Assembly: GCA_964345475.1 (NCBI GenBank)
Contig: CAYFQW010000041.1
Span: 1-5,987 of the forward strand
Reading direction: 5' to 3'
Length of the DNA stretch: 5,987 nucleotides
Source: WRIS01 sp964345475
Lineage (GTDB): Bacteria; Actinomycetota; Coriobacteriia; Coriobacteriales; Eggerthellaceae
Made by a program: the position numbers and the translations under genes. The notes under the pieces were generated by a model. The model was not told the DNA's origin, made no database searches, and saw nothing but the letters and a program-made list of their open reading frames with translations. Shown one piece after another: positions 5,338 through 5,987 of the stretch (positions are counted from its first letter, which is position 1; each line of letters begins with the position of its first letter).

Positions 5338-5987
5338 CTACATCCCAGGGACAAAACTTACTTCGTCGCTCAAATCCATGATAAAGCGAGTTAAGAGCTT
5401 GACTGCCCCTTCAAGATCTTTCATATTAATAACCTCATTCGGTGTATGCATGTAGCGTAACGGAATAGAAATTAAACCCGTTGCCTTTCCCTCGCGCGAA
5501 ACTTGTATTGCACGAGCGTCAGTGCCGGTGACGCCAGGCTCGGCTTCAATTTGATAGGGTATTCCTTCTTTCTCGGCAGCAGCTACCAGACCTTGGTACA
5601 CAACAGGGTTGATATTGGGGCCACGTGAAATCACAGGACCTTTCCCACAGGCGCAGTCACCGTACTTTGCTTTCTCAATTCCCGGGTAGTCGGTAGCATG
5701 CGTCACATCGAAGGCTATACCAACATCAGGGTTTATCGAATAGCTTGAAGTTTGGCCACCACGAACACCTATCTCTTCCTGCGTAGTTGCAGCAAAGATA
5801 AAGTCACCTTGCGGACGTCCAGCCTTTTTCAGCTCCTCAAGAACACGTACGCCAACCCATACCCCCGCCTTGTCGTCAAAACCACGCGATACCGCCATCT
5901 CATCACCGAAAAGTTCAAAACCCACGCCATAGGTAATGGTGTCTCCAATGCGTACTTTCTCTTTAACAGTTTCGGCGGGAAGGCCCA
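5338..5987 (-). CDS. M42 family metallopeptidase (glutamyl aminopeptidase/endoglucanase M type), 5' end outside the window
   Basis: A cytoplasmic di-metal aminopeptidase, usually a large tetrahedral oligomer that trims peptides. The visible part is the C-terminal 215 or so residues of a protein normally about 340-360 long. It shows VSRGFDDKAGV with the bridging aspartate, TTQEEIGVRGG with the catalytic and metal-binding glutamates, AFDVTHATDYPG with a metal-binding aspartate, TGTDARAIQVSREG, and the C-terminal RYMHTPNEVI with a metal-binding histidine. The frame stays open to the right edge: the residues before the internal GTG at 5925 read RIGDTITYG, which is still conserved M42 sequence, so that GTG is not the start. 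It is the first visible gene of the M42-smpB-acidic-protein run. The exact peptidase specificity cannot be decided. Confidence 0.93.
   Translation of the reverse strand, partial: GLPAETVKEKVRIGDTITYGVGFELFGDEMAVSRGFDDKAGVWVGVRVLEELKKAGRPQGDFIFAATTQEEIGVRGGQTSSYSINPDVGIAFDVTHATDYPGIEKAKYGDCACGKGPVISRGPNINPVVYQGLVAAAEKEGIPYQIEAEPGVTGTDARAIQVSREGKATGLISIPLRYMHTPNEVINMKDLEGAVKLLTRFIMDLSDEVSFVPGM

Noticed and set aside
5338..5925. A complete short aminopeptidase starting at the GTG at 5925
   Set aside because: The frame continues upstream to the window edge with conserved M42 sequence, and the protein would lack its N-terminal metal-binding half.

Overview
The window looks like a compact housekeeping stretch of a bacterial chromosome of intermediate G+C, probably from a Gram-positive organism. 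The clues are an L,D-transpeptidase with a membrane anchor and repeated peptidoglycan-binding-like domains, a murI-rdgB pair, an EbsC/YbaK-type deacylase, an M42 aminopeptidase and an encoded CCA on the tmRNA. Several starts lack a Shine-Dalgarno sequence and have a -10 box directly in front of the start codon. That fits an actinobacterial lineage, perhaps a lower-GC Coriobacteriia relative, but this placement is inference.

Layout. At the left edge, on the minus strand, lie murI (glutamate racemase), rdgB (XTP/dITP diphosphatase) and a tRNA-Pro(UGG) cut by the window start. The tRNA appears to have its own promoter inside the rdgB tail. Divergent from murI is a ybaK/ebsC-type Cys-tRNA(Pro) deacylase on the plus strand. 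It converges on a long minus-strand gene for a membrane-anchored YkuD L,D-transpeptidase. A promoter region of about 220 bp separates that gene from ssrA (tmRNA, plus strand), whose tag reading frame encodes GKKQEFALAA. Facing ssrA, on the minus strand, is a tight apparent operon: M42 aminopeptidase (cut by the right edge), smpB, and a small gene for an extremely Asp/Glu-rich protein.

How the genes work together. ssrA and smpB encode the two dedicated parts of trans-translation, which rescues stalled ribosomes; they sit tail to tail with the acidic-protein gene between them. MurI supplies D-glutamate for peptidoglycan, and the L,D-transpeptidase cross-links or modifies that polymer. RdgB cleans the nucleotide pool, and YbaK/EbsC clears mischarged Cys-tRNA(Pro).

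The least explained item is the acidic protein at 4493-4834. It has a good ribosome binding site, about three quarters acidic residues over 63 positions, and a helical C-terminal segment, and it lies next to the strongly basic SmpB. No clearly new multi-gene system is visible beyond this.
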